The notes: generated by a model from the letters alone, not told the origin. Shown: positions 19,741 through 31,603, numbered from the stretch's first letter. The stretch is 64,000 nucleotides of DNA from Cheilinus undulatus (GCF_018320785.1 NC_054881.1:42632424-42696423), one strand, 5' to 3'. Numbers and translations: made by a program.

Positions 19741-21504
19741 GCAGCTGTGACAGAGCAGGACTGCTGCCAGAACGCCCACTGTGTGATTAGATCATCATTT
19801 GTCCAGTCATGAAATTGAAAGGGAGAAGAGAGGAAGTACCTCCCAAAGGCTCATGTTATCCACAACAGGGGAAATAAACACCTCATCTATTTTTCTCTCT
19901 CTTAAACACCAACTAGTTGAAAGATTTACGAGTTAACAAGAAGAGCAACAGTCCTGTCAGGTTTGGAGCAAACGTCCCATAAATGTCTACTTGGACTCTG
20001 GAAAGATCTGAGTCCGTTAGAAGGCCAGTGGTGATTTTAGACCTCGTCTTCATCTCCTACCTGCCAACAGAAGAAGTCCAAAACACTGAGAGACTTTGTG
20101 AAACTTTGCACTAATGTCCAATTTTACTCAAAGATGAACTCGTTAGGTTTGTAAGTTGGAGGTCAAAGGTCATTGGGCCTTATGTTCATCCCTCACCCCC
20201 CCCCCCCCCCAACAGAATATGTCCAAAACACGGAGAAGGACTTTGTCACACTTCACGACTGTTTCCTTATTCCCAAGGGTGAACTGATTATATTTTAGAG
20301 GTCAAGGTCAAGGTCACTGGGCCTCATGTTCTGGAGAATCCCACGTCTCAAGAACAGTATGAGGAATTCACTTCAAGCTTTGCTCATGTGTCGCCATTAC
20401 TGGTTAGATTTTAGAGATTGTAGGTCAAAGGTCATTGGGCCACATGTTCATCCCTTACCTGCCAACAGAATAAGTCAAAAACACAGAGAGTTTGTAAAAC
20501 TTTCCCCATGTTCACTTTTTCTCAAGGGTGAACTGATTACAATTTGGAGGTCAAAGGTCAAGGTCACTGGGCCTCATGTTCTGAAGAATCCCATGTCTCA
20601 ACAACGGTATGAGGAATTCACTTCAAACTCTGCTTGTGTCGCCATTTCTGATTAGATTTTGAAGATTGCAGATCAAGGTCACTGGGCCTCATGTTCATCC
20701 TATGATTGTGAACATCAAATCTCAAGAACAGTGTGAGGAATTCACTTCAAACTGTGCTCACGTGTCGCCAATTCTACATAGATTTTGGAGGTCGTAGGTC
20801 AAAGGTCATTGTTCATCCATAACCTGCCAACAGATAAAGTCCTAACAATTCAGAGACTTTGTGAAACTTTGCACTAATGTCTAATTTTACTTAGGGATAA
20901 ACTGATTAAGTTTGGAAGTTGAAGGTCAAAGGTCAAGGTCATTGGGCCGCATGTTCATCCCTTACCAGCCAACAGAACATGTCCAAAACACAGAGAAGGA
21001 CATTGTGAAACTTTCCCCATGTGTTCACTTTTTCTTAAGAATGAACTGATTACATTTTGGAGGTCAAAGGTCAAGGTCACTGGGCCTCATTTTCATCCTG
21101 TGATTGGGAACATCACATCTCAAGAAGAATAAAATGGAAAAAAGAATAAAATTTCCTTCAAACTGCATTTATTTTCATGTAGACTCAAGGATGAACTGTT
21201 TCAGCTTTGGGGGTTTTGGGTCAAAAGTCAAGGTCACTGGGCCTCATGTTCTTCCCTAACTGAAGAACCCCATCAAGAACCCTATCAGGAATTCACTTCA
21301 AACTTTGCTCATGTGTCGCCATTACTGATTAGATTTGGTAGATTTTAGGTTCATCCCTTACCTGTCAGCAGAATAAGTTCAAAACACTGAGAGACTTGTA
21401 AAACTTTCCCCATGATCACTTTTTCTCAAGGGTAAACTGATTACATTTTGGAGGTCAAAGGTCAAGGTCACATCCCTTACTGAAGAATCCCACGTCTTAA
21501 GAAC

Positions 21505-23531
21505 TAGGGCTGTGCATCTTCACTGGTCTCACGATTCAATCCGATTACGATTAACCTGTCTACGATTCGATCCGATTCGATATCACGATGCATCACGATT
21601 CATTACAACGGTTTACATCCTGAATTTTTATGTAACTTGAAATCTACTTACACATCAATGACGACAAGCAAGCAGTCAGATAACCTTTCTTTATTATTCA
21701 GGAATGCTTTAGAAATAGAAATCAGTTTCAACATAAATATCTTTACATTGTAAACCAAAAATAAATAGCTGTAGCCTCCCTGTAGTTGTGAAACTGTTCT
21801 CACAAAAAAAACCTCTGCAGTCTAGCTACAGCCTCTAGCAACTGTCTTCTGCTCCAAGGAAGGACACTTTTTGGATGTGGCAAACATCACAAAATGAATT
21901 GAGACTGAACACACTAAATGTAACATGTAATCGAGCGCAGAGGCTGTATGAAGGATCTTCTTTTCTTCCTCACTGGTTTACCTCTTCAGGAGATCTGTTT
22001 TGATGGCCTTCTTGATCTCGCAAATCATGGTTGAGTCTCCAATGGTGTCTGTCATGTTTAGCAGGAGTTGTGCTTTTATTGGAGCAATGAGAGATGCTGT
22101 TGGATTTTTCTCTTCTGACATCGATGCAGCTGCATCCTTCATTGGCTTTAATGCGCACACAGCATCCTCTGCATTTGACACATCCGTTTCGTTAAGAGTG
22201 CAGAGGTCTGACTCTCCCTTTCTGACCTCTGGAGACAGCAAGGTGGCACAAATTGCAGGTTGTTGTTCCAAGAACCTCTCGACCATGTCATATGCACTGT
22301 TCCACCTTGTGGCAACATCAGTTATTAGCTTGTGATTTTTCAGGCCTAAACATTTCTGTTTCACTGTCAAACAGTGGTTTGCTGTAGTACCGCGATGGAA
22401 GAATGTGGATATTTTCCGGACTCTGCCCAGAAGCCTGGAGAGCGTGGCCTCTTTAAGCGCCCGCTGAGAGGCGAGATTCAGACTGTGGGCAAAACATTTT
22501 ACATGAGGGAACTTCCCAACTTGCGCTGCAACGATCATGTTAGCCGCGTTGTCTGTCACCAGTACTATGTCTTTGTCTGACAGCTGCCATTCATCAAAAA
22601 CACGAGATAGTAGCTCTGCCAGATGAGCGCCTGTGTGAGACTCATACACGGCTCTTGTTTGCAACAAATGAGACAAAATCTGCCAGTCCTCACTTATGTA
22701 ATGTGCCGTAACTGTTAAATAGGAGTCCGTCGCGACAGAAGTCCATGAATCACATGTTATGGCTACACGACTAGCCTGGCGCATTGACGCTATTATCTTA
22801 GCTTTGGTTTTGTTGTACAGTGCAGGTATAACATTCTCTGTGAAGTGGCTGCGTGATGGTAGCTTATACCGTGGCTCCAATGTCTTTACCAGGTGGCGAA
22901 ATCCTGAGTTTTCCACGACCGACAAAGGCTGTAGATCCTTCGCTATGAAAGCGGCCACAGACTGGGTAATTCTCTTCGCCTTCTCAGAACTAGGTGGCAA
23001 AGTTGAAAGCGTGTCAACTATCTTTGTTTGGGCTGGATCCGCTGTTCCAGTAGCAATAGCAGGCGTTAGCTTCTCTGGGTGGAAACGGCTAACATGGTTT
23101 CTCAGATTGGTGGTATTTCCATGGTATTTGATTTTTGAGCGACATATCTTACACACAGCGTGTCTTGTCAAGTTCTTGCTTTCCAACGAGTTCATAAAAT
23201 CCATAATGAGCCCAGATGTCCGCTTTCAACACACCAGGAGCGTTTTTTATCGGCTGCTCTCGTTTTTTGCCGCTCTCCGCCATGTTCCATTTTATTTTGC
23301 TATCGCCTTTTGCAGTAATTTGTCCCTTCAGGGTTACCGTCGGCTGTCGTAAAGCGGGTGTTGTTGTTGTGATGTAGCTCGCTATATGCCTGTGTCTATG
23401 GAATAAATACGAGGCCTGCCGAGCGTAACGTTAATAATAATAACCGATTATGTCCCGTCACTGCATCGATGCAGAATCGTTCATGTCTGCATGGCGATGC
23501 ATCGGAAAAATGATTATTTTTAACAGCCCTA
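21505..23531 (-). mobile_element. hAT transposon with BED-finger transposase remnant
   Basis: The terminal sequences are TAGGGCTGTGCATC and AACAGCCCTA. Identical TTAAGAAC lies at 21497-21504 and 23532-23539. Subterminal CGATTCGATCCGATTCGAT and GCATCGATGCAGAATCG phrases resemble transposase-binding repeats. It encodes the decayed transposase at 21978-23283 on the minus strand and lies within a tandem array. Confidence 0.9.
21978..23283 (-). pseudogene. hAT transposase (ZBED type), frameshifted and C-terminally truncated
   Basis: A start at 23283 opens a frame with a BED-type N-terminus (VLKADIWAHYGFYELVG) that hits TAA after about 44 codons. The body then continues in another frame for 408 codons, beginning just before the zinc-finger half CKICRSKIKYHG...HVSRFH (C-x2-C and H-x4-H). 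Further on are ITCDSWTS and LVTDNAANM, the usual transposase core, with a WNSAYDMVERFLEQ segment. The frame stops at 21978, so the C-terminal hAT dimerisation domain is missing. A one- or two-base loss near 23155-23165 explains the frame break. In intact form such proteins cut and paste the element in the nucleus. Confidence 0.82.
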
Positions 23532-24105
23532 TTAAGAACTGTATGAGACATTCACTTCAAACTTTGCTCATGTGTCGCCAATATTGATTGGATTTTGGAG
23601 GTTGTAGGTCAAAGGTCATTGGGCCTCATGTTCATCCCTTGCTGTGACCGTGATATCTCCAGAATCCCTTGGAGGATTTTCTTCAAACTTTCTCCATGTT
23701 TTTACTTCTTCTCAAGAGTGAACTGATTACATTTTGGAGGTCAAAGGTCAAAGGTCATTGGGCCTCATGTTCATCCCTTGCTGTGACCGTGATATCTCCA
23801 GAATCCCTTGGAGGATTTTCTTCAAACTTTCCCCATGTTTTTACTTCTTCTCAAGGGTGAACTGATTACATTTTGGAGGTCAAAGGTCATTGGGCCTCGT
23901 GTTCATCCCTTGCTGTGACTGTGATATCTCCAGAACCCCTCGGAGGATTTTCTTCAAGCTTTCCACAGGTGTCTACTTAGACTCTGGAATGACTGAGTAT
24001 ATTTTGAAGGTTAGTGGTAAATGTTTAAGGCCTCATGTTTATCCCTTGCTTACAGAACATTTAAAAACAAAACTGCAACATGATTGGTATATTTCCACAA
24101 AGTAA

Positions 24106-25150
24106 AGGTCATTCTCTCTGTTGAACAAACTACACTGTATGGACAGAAGTATTCGTCTACACCTGTTAGATATTGAATTCAGGTGTCTCCATTGACAACC
24201 ATTCAAGTCGGGACCACTTTGGCCATGATTTGGGGTTACAATTTTTCTCTTGATTAGTAGTTACTCATCTTCATTACTGAATGGGGGTTACAATTTTTCT
24301 CTTGATTAGGAGTTATTCATCTTCATTATTGCTGTTATTTATACTTGGTGGTGTGGATGTTCTGAGATCCCCTATCCTCCTACAAGTCTATGTGGAGAGC
24401 ACTGAGCAGGAACAGCACACATTCCATGTACAGACCATGTACAGTCACAGAGCTGGGATATCGATGGAACATGGTGCATAAGAATCTACTGATGCCATAG
24501 CTAAGAGATCTGACCTTCCACTGGCGCTGTCAGCCCCGTTCTCATTTACGATTGGAGTCTGCTTTGGCGAGTTAGTGTTACCTGAAAGTATATCACACCT
24601 GTCATCCAAGAGCGCCAACTGGTCTGTGGGATGGGGAAGAATACGCTCGCTGGTAATTCTGCTCCTCACTGACGTTTGTTTCTTTCTAACAGGCTCTGTG
24701 GTTCCCGTGAGTGACACAACTCTTCAGAAAAATACAGTTGAACTGGATACAATAACTGATTCTCTGTTCTTTTGAACAAGTAAGTTCAACAAAATTAAAC
24801 TGACCTATATAGACCTATGGCTATCTAAAAAATACCCTCTAAAACCTATGCACTGACTGATAAAAAAACCACAATTTAAAGGTTTCCTTGAAAATTTGTA
24901 AATAATTTCAATGTTTGCAAAAACCTTTATTTCTCAGCAGATAGAGACATGAAATTAAAACCCTTTGGAAACTTGACCCCCATCTTAATTCTTAATAAAT
25001 GTCTTTTTCCTAAAGTTCATTGATATTTGTTAAAATCCTGAGTCAGTCACATTGCAGTTTTTAGGTTGTGTCTAAAAACAGTAAGGTGTGTGCAGTCCAA
25101 ATCAGGTCTAGTAAAATGAAACCAGCGTCTCCTCTGGCCCTAACAGTAGC
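24106..25150. other. Mixed sequence, short duplications, no gene recognised
   Basis: ACACTGTATGGACAGAAGTATT at 24131 resembles a Tc1 terminal repeat. GGGGTTACAATTTTTCTCTTG and about 30 following bases occur twice in tandem (24232 and 24285). A minus-strand open frame of 91 codons at 24717-24445 (LTGTTEPVRKKQTSVRSRIT) has no family I recognise and is probably chance. Confidence 0.4.
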
Positions 25151-25159
25151 CTAAACACA

Positions 25160-26150
25160 AGGCCTGTAAAAACTATTCAACCGTTTGGATGTTTTTACAA
25201 TGTGATTGATTTTAAAAATCAATAATGGTCAACATAATTTGTTTGTTTTTACAAAAAACCCTACAAAATAAACCTTTTAATGTCAAAGTGGAAACCGATT
25301 TCTACAAAGTAATGTCAGTTACTTGTAATGTAAAATAAGTGACTGCATAAATATTTGCCATCTTTGAAGTGACTGACCTAAACCAACAGAGGTCCAGACA
25401 GCAGCTGAGATGGGAGAGACTCTGCAGACAACAACTGTTCACCAGTCAGAGCTTTATGGGACAGTGGCAAAGAGACAGACACTGTTGAAGAAAACTCAGA
25501 TTCAATCTGGCAGCATCATGCTGTGGGGACGCTTCTCAGCAGCATCATGCTGTGGGGACGCTTCCCAGCAGCATCATGCTGTGGGGACGCTTCTCAGCAG
25601 CATCATGCTGTGGGGACGCTTCCCAGCAGCATCATGCCGTGGGGACGCTTCTCAGCAGCATCATGCCGTGGGGACGCTTCCCAGCAGCATCATGCCGTGG
25701 GGACGCTTCTCAGCAGCATCATGCCGTGGGGACGCTTCCCAGCAGCATCATGCCGTGGGGACGCTTCTCAGCAGCATCATGCCGTGGGGACGCTTCCCAG
25801 CAGCATCATGCCGTGGGGACGCTTCTCAGCAGCATCATGCCATGGGGACGCTCCTCAGCAGCATCATGCCGTGGGGACGCTTCCCAGCAGCATCATGCCG
25901 TGGGGACGCTTCTCAGCAGCATCATGCCGTGGGGACGCTTCTCAGCAGCATCATGCCGTGGGGACGCTTCTCAGGCAGCATCATGCTGTGGGGACGCTTC
26001 TCAGGCAGCATCGTGCTGTGGGGATGCTTCTCAGGCAGCATCGTGCTGTGGGGACGCTTCCTGGAAGGCTTGTAAAGTTAGAGGGGAATATTTATGCAGT
26101 CACTTTTTTAGATTATATTTTTTTATTTTATTGGCATTAGTCCGTAAAAA
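25160..26150 (+). mobile_element. Tc1-type remnant carrying a minisatellite
   Basis: AAATAAGTGACTGCATAAATATT (25333-25356) and AATATTTATGCAGTCACTTTT (26088-26109) form an inverted pair. Between them, fragments of a Tc1 transposase frame appear: MGETLQTTT, QSELYGTVAKR, SIMLWG and, after the minisatellite, GRLVKLEG. The outer ends are not resolved. Confidence 0.6.
25508..26065 (+). repeat. 29-bp minisatellite, 19 units
   Basis: The unit CAGCATCATGCCGTGGGGACGCTTCTCAG occurs 19 times, counted by GTGGGGA-type cores. The variants are CTG/CCG, TCTC/TCCC, and a last three units one base longer (CAGGCAGC). The first unit continues smoothly from a Tc1 transposase reading frame (SIMLWGRFSAAS). Because 29 is not a multiple of three, all frames stay open, which gives three overlapping open frames of more than 200 codons that are not genes. 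Confidence 0.95.
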
Positions 26151-27004
26151 AATGTTTTTTTTTTGTTTGTTTGTTTTGTTGTCATAAAAACAAACAAATA
26201 ATATTGACCGTGACTGATTTATAAAATCAAAAAAGTGGGTGGAGGCACTATACAGTCAAACTCTACATCTAGTCTGACTGGGTTAAACAGAGGAAGTTTG
26301 AAGAACTAAGAAGTTAAAAGAGAACCGAAAGTGTCAGAAAAAATATTTTTGTGTTGTTTGGGGAACTGTTTTTATTTAACACAGAGTTGCACATTTGTTT
26401 TTGTTTCCATTGCTTTGATTATGAGCTTGTTGGGTTTTATACTTTCACATCCTTCCTGTTGGTTTTGAAAAAAAAAAGTGGCTTGTTTATGTGACTCAAA
26501 AATGACTTTTACTAGGTTTGACACATTAAAGAAGAGGATCAAGTGTGCGAGGGAAGGAAAAAAATGCTGTGCACTCAAAGAACAAAGTCCATATGACAAG
26601 AAATGTTGAGAATGAAGCAAACACCCATGTGTGCAGTGGAAGCTGCCAGAGCCTTAACAAGAAAACCCTGAAAACCACATGTGCCAAGACAGAAAGAATC
26701 TATTTGATGGTTAAAGGTCACATATTTGTGATCAGGGGAGCAACTACCTGCTTTCTGAGGGGTATGCAGACACATTACATTAGACCAACCTGTCGCCTTC
26801 CCCTGTCTGTCCTGATTCTTTCTCTCTCTTCTCTTCTCTTCTTTCTCTCCATCGTCACACCTGAATGACATGAACTTTGTGTTAAGGAGGTTTAAAAAAT
26901 ACAGCAGTCAAACCACACATAAAAAACGTGAAATTTTAATTTTAAATGATATCCTTATTGGATGCCAGTTACTGATTGGATGCTGCATCTGATCTGACTT
27001 ATCA
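26151..27004. other. No gene recognised; isolated hAT-like end at 26733
   Basis: CAGGGGAGCAACTACCTG at 26733 resembles the left end of the hAT at 1126. No partner end with a matching duplication was found. The remainder is AT-rich with a (TTTG)n stretch at 26160. Confidence 0.4.
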
Positions 27005-27532
27005 GATAGGGGGAGAATGGGTATGGATGTAACATGGGGAGAGTTGAAACACCACAAATTCCACCAATCAGGGACAAGACAGTAGTCATATGATCATTTC
27101 AGTATTAACACACTTCCTCCCAATCACAAATGGTGATTATCAAGGCTGGAAACAGGTGCATGCAGATTCTGTTGAGAAAAAAAAGATTTTGAGGTAAGAA
27201 AGTAAATTTTTTGACCAAGTCTATATTTTGTTTAGTACTCATACTATTACAGATAAAACCATGTGACTTGTATTAGAGAAAAAATAGTTTCTCAGGCAAA
27301 AGGAGTTGCATTTTTCCCCTGCTAATTTCAAACCACTATGCTAATATGGCTAGCTAAACAATGGGGTTGTAACACTTCTTTAAAAAGTGTTAAACCATCC
27401 CCATACCCATCCCCAACTGGCAGGAACAGGAAGAAGAGGCAGTCTGAAATAGGGGAAAAAAGGGGAAACGGCCCACCAAGACAATGCTGAAAGCCAACGC
27501 TGAGGATGCTGAGGCCTCAGACAATGAAACTG

Positions 27533-29655
27533 TCATGATCCTGGTTTTGGTTTATCATGTTCCTGAGTTCTTAGTGTTTTCCTGTGTTCATTCTGTGTAT
27601 TTTTGTGTTTCTTGTTTAGTAATTCCCTGCTTCATGTTTAGTTTTACATTCCCTGTGTTTTATGTTTAGTTATTTCCTGTCTCATGTTTAGTTTTACTCC
27701 CTGTGCTCCATGTTTAGTTAATTCCTTGTGTTTCTTGTTTAGTTATTTCCCGTCTCATGATTGATTTTCCTCCTTGTACAGTGTTCTTGTGCTTGTGAAG
27801 TTTCCTGTTTTATTTTGTAGTTGCCTTCCCTTGTGTGTGTCATCCAGTTTTACTTCCCTAGTTTCCCTCCTCTGTGATTACCCTCAATAGTTTCACCTGA
27901 GTCTAGTTATCCAGACCTGTCTTCCATTGTTCAGTCAGTCCCTGTGTATTTAAGTTCTGTGTTTCTCCCTGTCCTTTGTCGGTTCGTCAGATGTCTTCCC
28001 TGTTGTTGTCATGATCCAGGTTTTGATTTATTATGTTCCTGAGTTTTTCTAGTGTTATCCTTTGTGAATTCTGTGATTTCTGTTTCTAGTTTGACTTTGT
28101 ATTAAAGTTTTCAGTTTATTAGGAGTTTTTCTCTAGCCCTTGTGTTTCTGTGTATTTTGTGCCTTAAGTTAGATCATGTTCTAGTATTTAGGTTATTCCC
28201 TGTGTTTCATGTTAAGTTATACTCCCTGTGTTCCATGTTTAGTTTATTCCCTGTGTTTTATGTTTAGTTACTTCTTGTATTCTATGTCTAGTTCATTCCT
28301 TGTTTCATGTTTAGTCTCACTCCTCGTGTTTCATGTTTAGTTACTCCCTGTGTTTGAGTTTCCCTCCTTGTGGTTGGTCCTTTGTATCCTCCTGTGTTTT
28401 CAGTGTTTCCTTAGTTTAGCTTCTTGTGTACAGTTTTGAGTCTTTGTGTGCTTCTTGTGAAATGTTCCATGTTTCCTGTTTTACTTTGTAGTTTCCTTCC
28501 CTTGTGTGTGATTCCAGTTTTGCTTCCTGCTTCAGTTTCCCTCCTCTGTGATTACCCTCACTAGTTTCACCTGAGTCTCGTTATCCACACCTGTCTCCCA
28601 TAGTGCAATCAGTCCCTGTCTATTTAGTCTCTGGCTGTTTTCGAATTGGCCTACTGCATACTCCTGCCAAACGCAGTATGCAGTATGAATGCCAGTCGGA
28701 CGTTATTGCGTAGTATGCTTGGCCCGGTTTAGCTGGTTTCTGGTATGCAGAAGTACATCATACCCTGGTCGATATTAAATGATGCTACAGTGTTTTCCAT
28801 CCATTTATGTAGAGAAAAAAATCTGGGAAGTGTTTTTATTTGATTTTTCGGGATTTCTATAGCTGTTGTCTTTAGCTTAGGATGTATAGTGCAGTGAAAG
28901 GACACGCTTGACAGCACCTTTCCGGTCGTTATGAGCCGTAACGGCTAAACAAAAACAATAGTGACCCTACTACAACATATTTCGCTATAGTACATGTTAA
29001 AAAAGGTAAAGATAAAAGGTAATGGCACTTCTTGTAACCGTCGGCCATTCCGGTGAAAGTTACGCCACTCTCCGCTATTGCGAACTCTGACCCGGCGCTC
29101 TGCATTGTGGGTAACAGTAGGCGAAGCAGACTGGTCCAATGCGTACTGGCATACTGCAACTTTTGCATTTGTTTGCATACTGCATACTACATTTTGGGCA
29201 AATCAGTACGTACTGCTAGTATAGTAGGCAAATTCGAAAACAGCCCCTGTGTCTCTGTCGGTTTGTCAGATGTCTTCCCTGTTGCTTCTACCTGTTATTA
29301 CTCCTCGTGCTCCTGTGGATTTTTTTTGTTTCATGAACTTTCAGTTTGATTCCTGGATTCATTTTGAGTAAGTTATTTTGTTTTGTTTCATTAAATCAGT
29401 CTTTTGAGCTCATCTGCATTTTTGATCCTTCGTCTTTTGTTTTTGGATTTTGCCTGCCTGATACCTGACAGTTGTGACTCCCAGTGTTATCTCCTCCTGC
29501 TGCTCTAGTGTTTTTTACCTTCTATGGAGTTTGAGTTTTAGGATTTAGTTTCAAGTTCTTTTGTTCAATTAAATCAGTTCCTTTGTTATCTGCATTTGGG
29601 TCCTTCGCCTTATTGTTTTTGGATCTTTGCCTGCCCGTGTGACAGAAACCTTTTG
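27533..29655 (+). repeat. T-rich interspersed repeat with internal minisatellite
   Basis: TGTCATGATCCTGGTTTTGG at 27533 and TGTCATGATCCAGGTTTTGA at 28008 start two successive copies. Each is filled with tandem variants of TTCCCTGTGTTTCATGTTTAG and ends in blocks such as CATCTGCATTTTTGATCCTTCGTC (29410) and ATCTGCATTTGGGTCCTTCGCC (29590). The second copy is broken by the MITE at 28634. No coding potential is seen. Confidence 0.6.
28634..29246. mobile_element. MITE with 3-bp TSD (CTG)
   Basis: GCTGTTTTCGAATTGGCCTAC at the left and TAGGCAAATTCGAAAACAGC at the right are inverted copies. CTG flanks both sides (28631-28633 and 29247-29249). The uninterrupted sister copy at 27955 (AAGTTCTGTGTTTCTCC) shows the site before insertion. 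A 3-bp duplication suggests the PIF/Harbinger group. GCATACTGCATACT phrases repeat near both ends. Confidence 0.68.
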
Positions 29656-29878
29656 TGTTGTCTGTATGGAGCCACTGGGAAACTCAAAGACAAAGGAAGG
29701 GTGGGTAAATTGGCCCTATGCAGTCTCTGAGCCCACCACGCCTGCACTTTAGGGTTACAAACATTCATTTGTCACCACTGTGACTTTGATTAAAAATATG
29801 CACATACAAACACACCTAGACATTGTTCTTTGTTAGACCTACATGTTCTTTACACAGCTACATTGTAGTGTTCATTAA

Positions 29879-30746
29879 CAGGGCGTGACGCCAACGTTTT
29901 TCCCAAAGGGGCACATGTGCTCTTAAGTTGAAAAAGTTAGGAGCACATAAAGAACAATGAAAGTTGATCAAATAATGTGTTTTCCGTTATAACCGTGATG
30001 TAAAAAGACATTTAAAAGCAAAATTATTTAATGAATTTTTACACAAAATGTACAGAAAGGTAAAATCAACAAGTTTTGAAAAAGTATTGCAATTTAATTT
30101 TGTCTTTAAAGTTACTAATTTTGGTACTTTAAACTTACTTTGAATTTGGCAACTCCAGTCTGAGTCGGTCTAAGTGACTAATAGGTTTCATTTTTGCGTG
30201 TTTTGTATAGGCCGGGGGACTCAGTCCGTCTTGGAACAGAAATTGCTACATTGCTGCCTTCCTTTCCTTTGGTTTGCATTCACACTGCTCTTGGCCAAAC
30301 GGACCAAACCGTCTGAACACCTACAACCTCTGCCCGTTAGGGGCGCTGTCATCACAAACAAACGGTGACCAAGAAGAAATGCCGACGTAGAAGAAGACAA
30401 AACGGGGAAATCCAGCTCCTTCCGCCAGTCTTTTTTCCACATAAACAATGGAAAAAAAACACAGAATTACGCTGTCTTGGGGTTTCTGCTCCTTGGGCAT
30501 TATGAGCAGAGAGCGAGACGGTGAAATGTCCAACACATCGTTCTTAACATGAGACGAATAAATAAGCACGGACGCCGACATGTTGCTATGGCTACGCAGA
30601 TGCCAAGTGAGGCGTCTCTCTTCCATGGATCTCTCCTACGGCTGATTTTTTTTATGCGCACATGTGCCCCTACATATTTTTTACAGTTCACACACACCTA
30701 TTTTTACGCGCAAATGCGAGTGAAACGCTCGCACTGTCAAGCCCTG
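29879..30746. mobile_element. hAT-like element with 5-bp TSD (ATTAA)
   Basis: It begins CAGGGCGTGACGCCAACG and ends GCACTGTCAAGCCCTG. ATTAA flanks both ends (29874-29878 and 30747-30751). GTGCTC/GCACATGTG phrases lie near each end in inverted orientation (GGGGCACATGTGC, GCACATGTGCCCC). Five-base duplications are known for the hAT5 group. No transposase is encoded. Confidence 0.65.
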
Positions 30747-30784
30747 ATTAAGCACACATACTGCTAAGGAAGTTTGTTCTAGAC

Positions 30785-30787
<3 letters not shown>

Positions 30788-30823
<36 letters not shown>
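30788..30823. repeat. (CA)n microsatellite
   Basis: About 17 CA units. A run of T follows at 30888-30902. Confidence 0.95.
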
Positions 30824-30824
<1 letters not shown>

Positions 30825-31603
30825 CTGAGTCAAACAGAAAGTGGATTTGAGTTATGGTCAGTCATATGGTGTGGCCTCTGTTTTTGCTTTTTTTTTTTTT
30901 TCTTTTTTGTCTAATTGCAACAAAGGATCACCAGGTATTTGACATCACCTCATGAGGTCTGTGATGTTCTTGCAGAGGTCTGAATTGGTGCAATTTCTAG
31001 TAAACTAATATGGATACTTTGTATTAAAGTTTGAGAACTCTAACTCAAAAATTCAGTGAGTTCAAGGTGCTGAAGCAAAAAGTGTTACAACCATACCCGG
31101 TCTCCCCTACATCACAACGGCACTGTAGCGTTATATCTGAGTGAAGACATTAACTCAAGTGTATCACTCCCAAGCTCTATAATTTATCTGTTTTATGATT
31201 CACATTTAGTTAAAAAAATAACTGAACAACAAAATAACCACAAACATGTTCCTTTATGTTTCTTGTCATGATCTGTTATATTGTAAAGCAGCGGTACTCG
31301 ACCTTATTCTAACCAGGAGCCACATTGTCTTAAAAATACTTCTGCCAGAGCCACAATCCAAAACCAGGCATGTGATGATCAATCCATCCATAGTTGAAAT
31401 GAAACAGTGAACTGGTGGATTATTGTGTTGTTAAATGGGATGCAATAGGTTCCATAAAAATGTCTGAGTAGTGTCAGAAAAAAAAGGACATCTTACTGAT
31501 GATAAGCTATGTTTTTATTTATGTAAGTTCCACCTGGACTTAAGTATTTTCTAAATATCAGAACGTGCTGACTTAGAGCTATGAGAAGCTTTTCAAAGAG
31601 CTG

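Larger units (their letters stand above)
19990..24105. repeat. Tandem array with AGGTCAAAGGTCA units
   Basis: Irregular repeats at about 125 and 250 bp contain TTTGGAGGTCAAAGGTCAAG, GTCACTGGGCCTCATGTTCA, CAACAGAATAAGTCCAAAAC and AACTGATTACATTTTGGAGG. The array is split by the hAT at 21505-23531 and continues after it. A C run lies at 20197-20212. Open frames inside are fortuitous. Confidence 0.85.
27005..31109. mobile_element. DNA transposon with TATGGNTGTAACA ends and nested insertions
   Basis: The left AGGGGGAGAATGGGTATGG followed by ATGTAACA pairs with the right TGTTACAACCATACCCGG followed by TCTCCCCT. These are inverted copies about 4.1 kb apart. The interior holds CAACTCTCCC-type phrases near 27040, the T-rich repeat (27533-29650), a MITE (28634-29246) and a hAT-like element (29879-30746). 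No target duplication or transposase is visible, so the superfamily is open. Confidence 0.5.

Noticed and set aside
22759..23352. A 197-codon plus-strand frame
   Set aside because: It is antisense to the hAT transposase on the minus strand, which has recognisable domain motifs.
24445..24717. A 91-codon minus-strand frame with normal-looking amino acid composition
   Set aside because: No recognised family, no clear splice sites and no homologous copy in the window. It is kept only as a remark in the feature list.
25410..26187. Three overlapping plus-strand open frames of more than 200 codons
   Set aside because: They are all readings of the 29-bp minisatellite, whose period keeps every frame open. 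No protein is implied.
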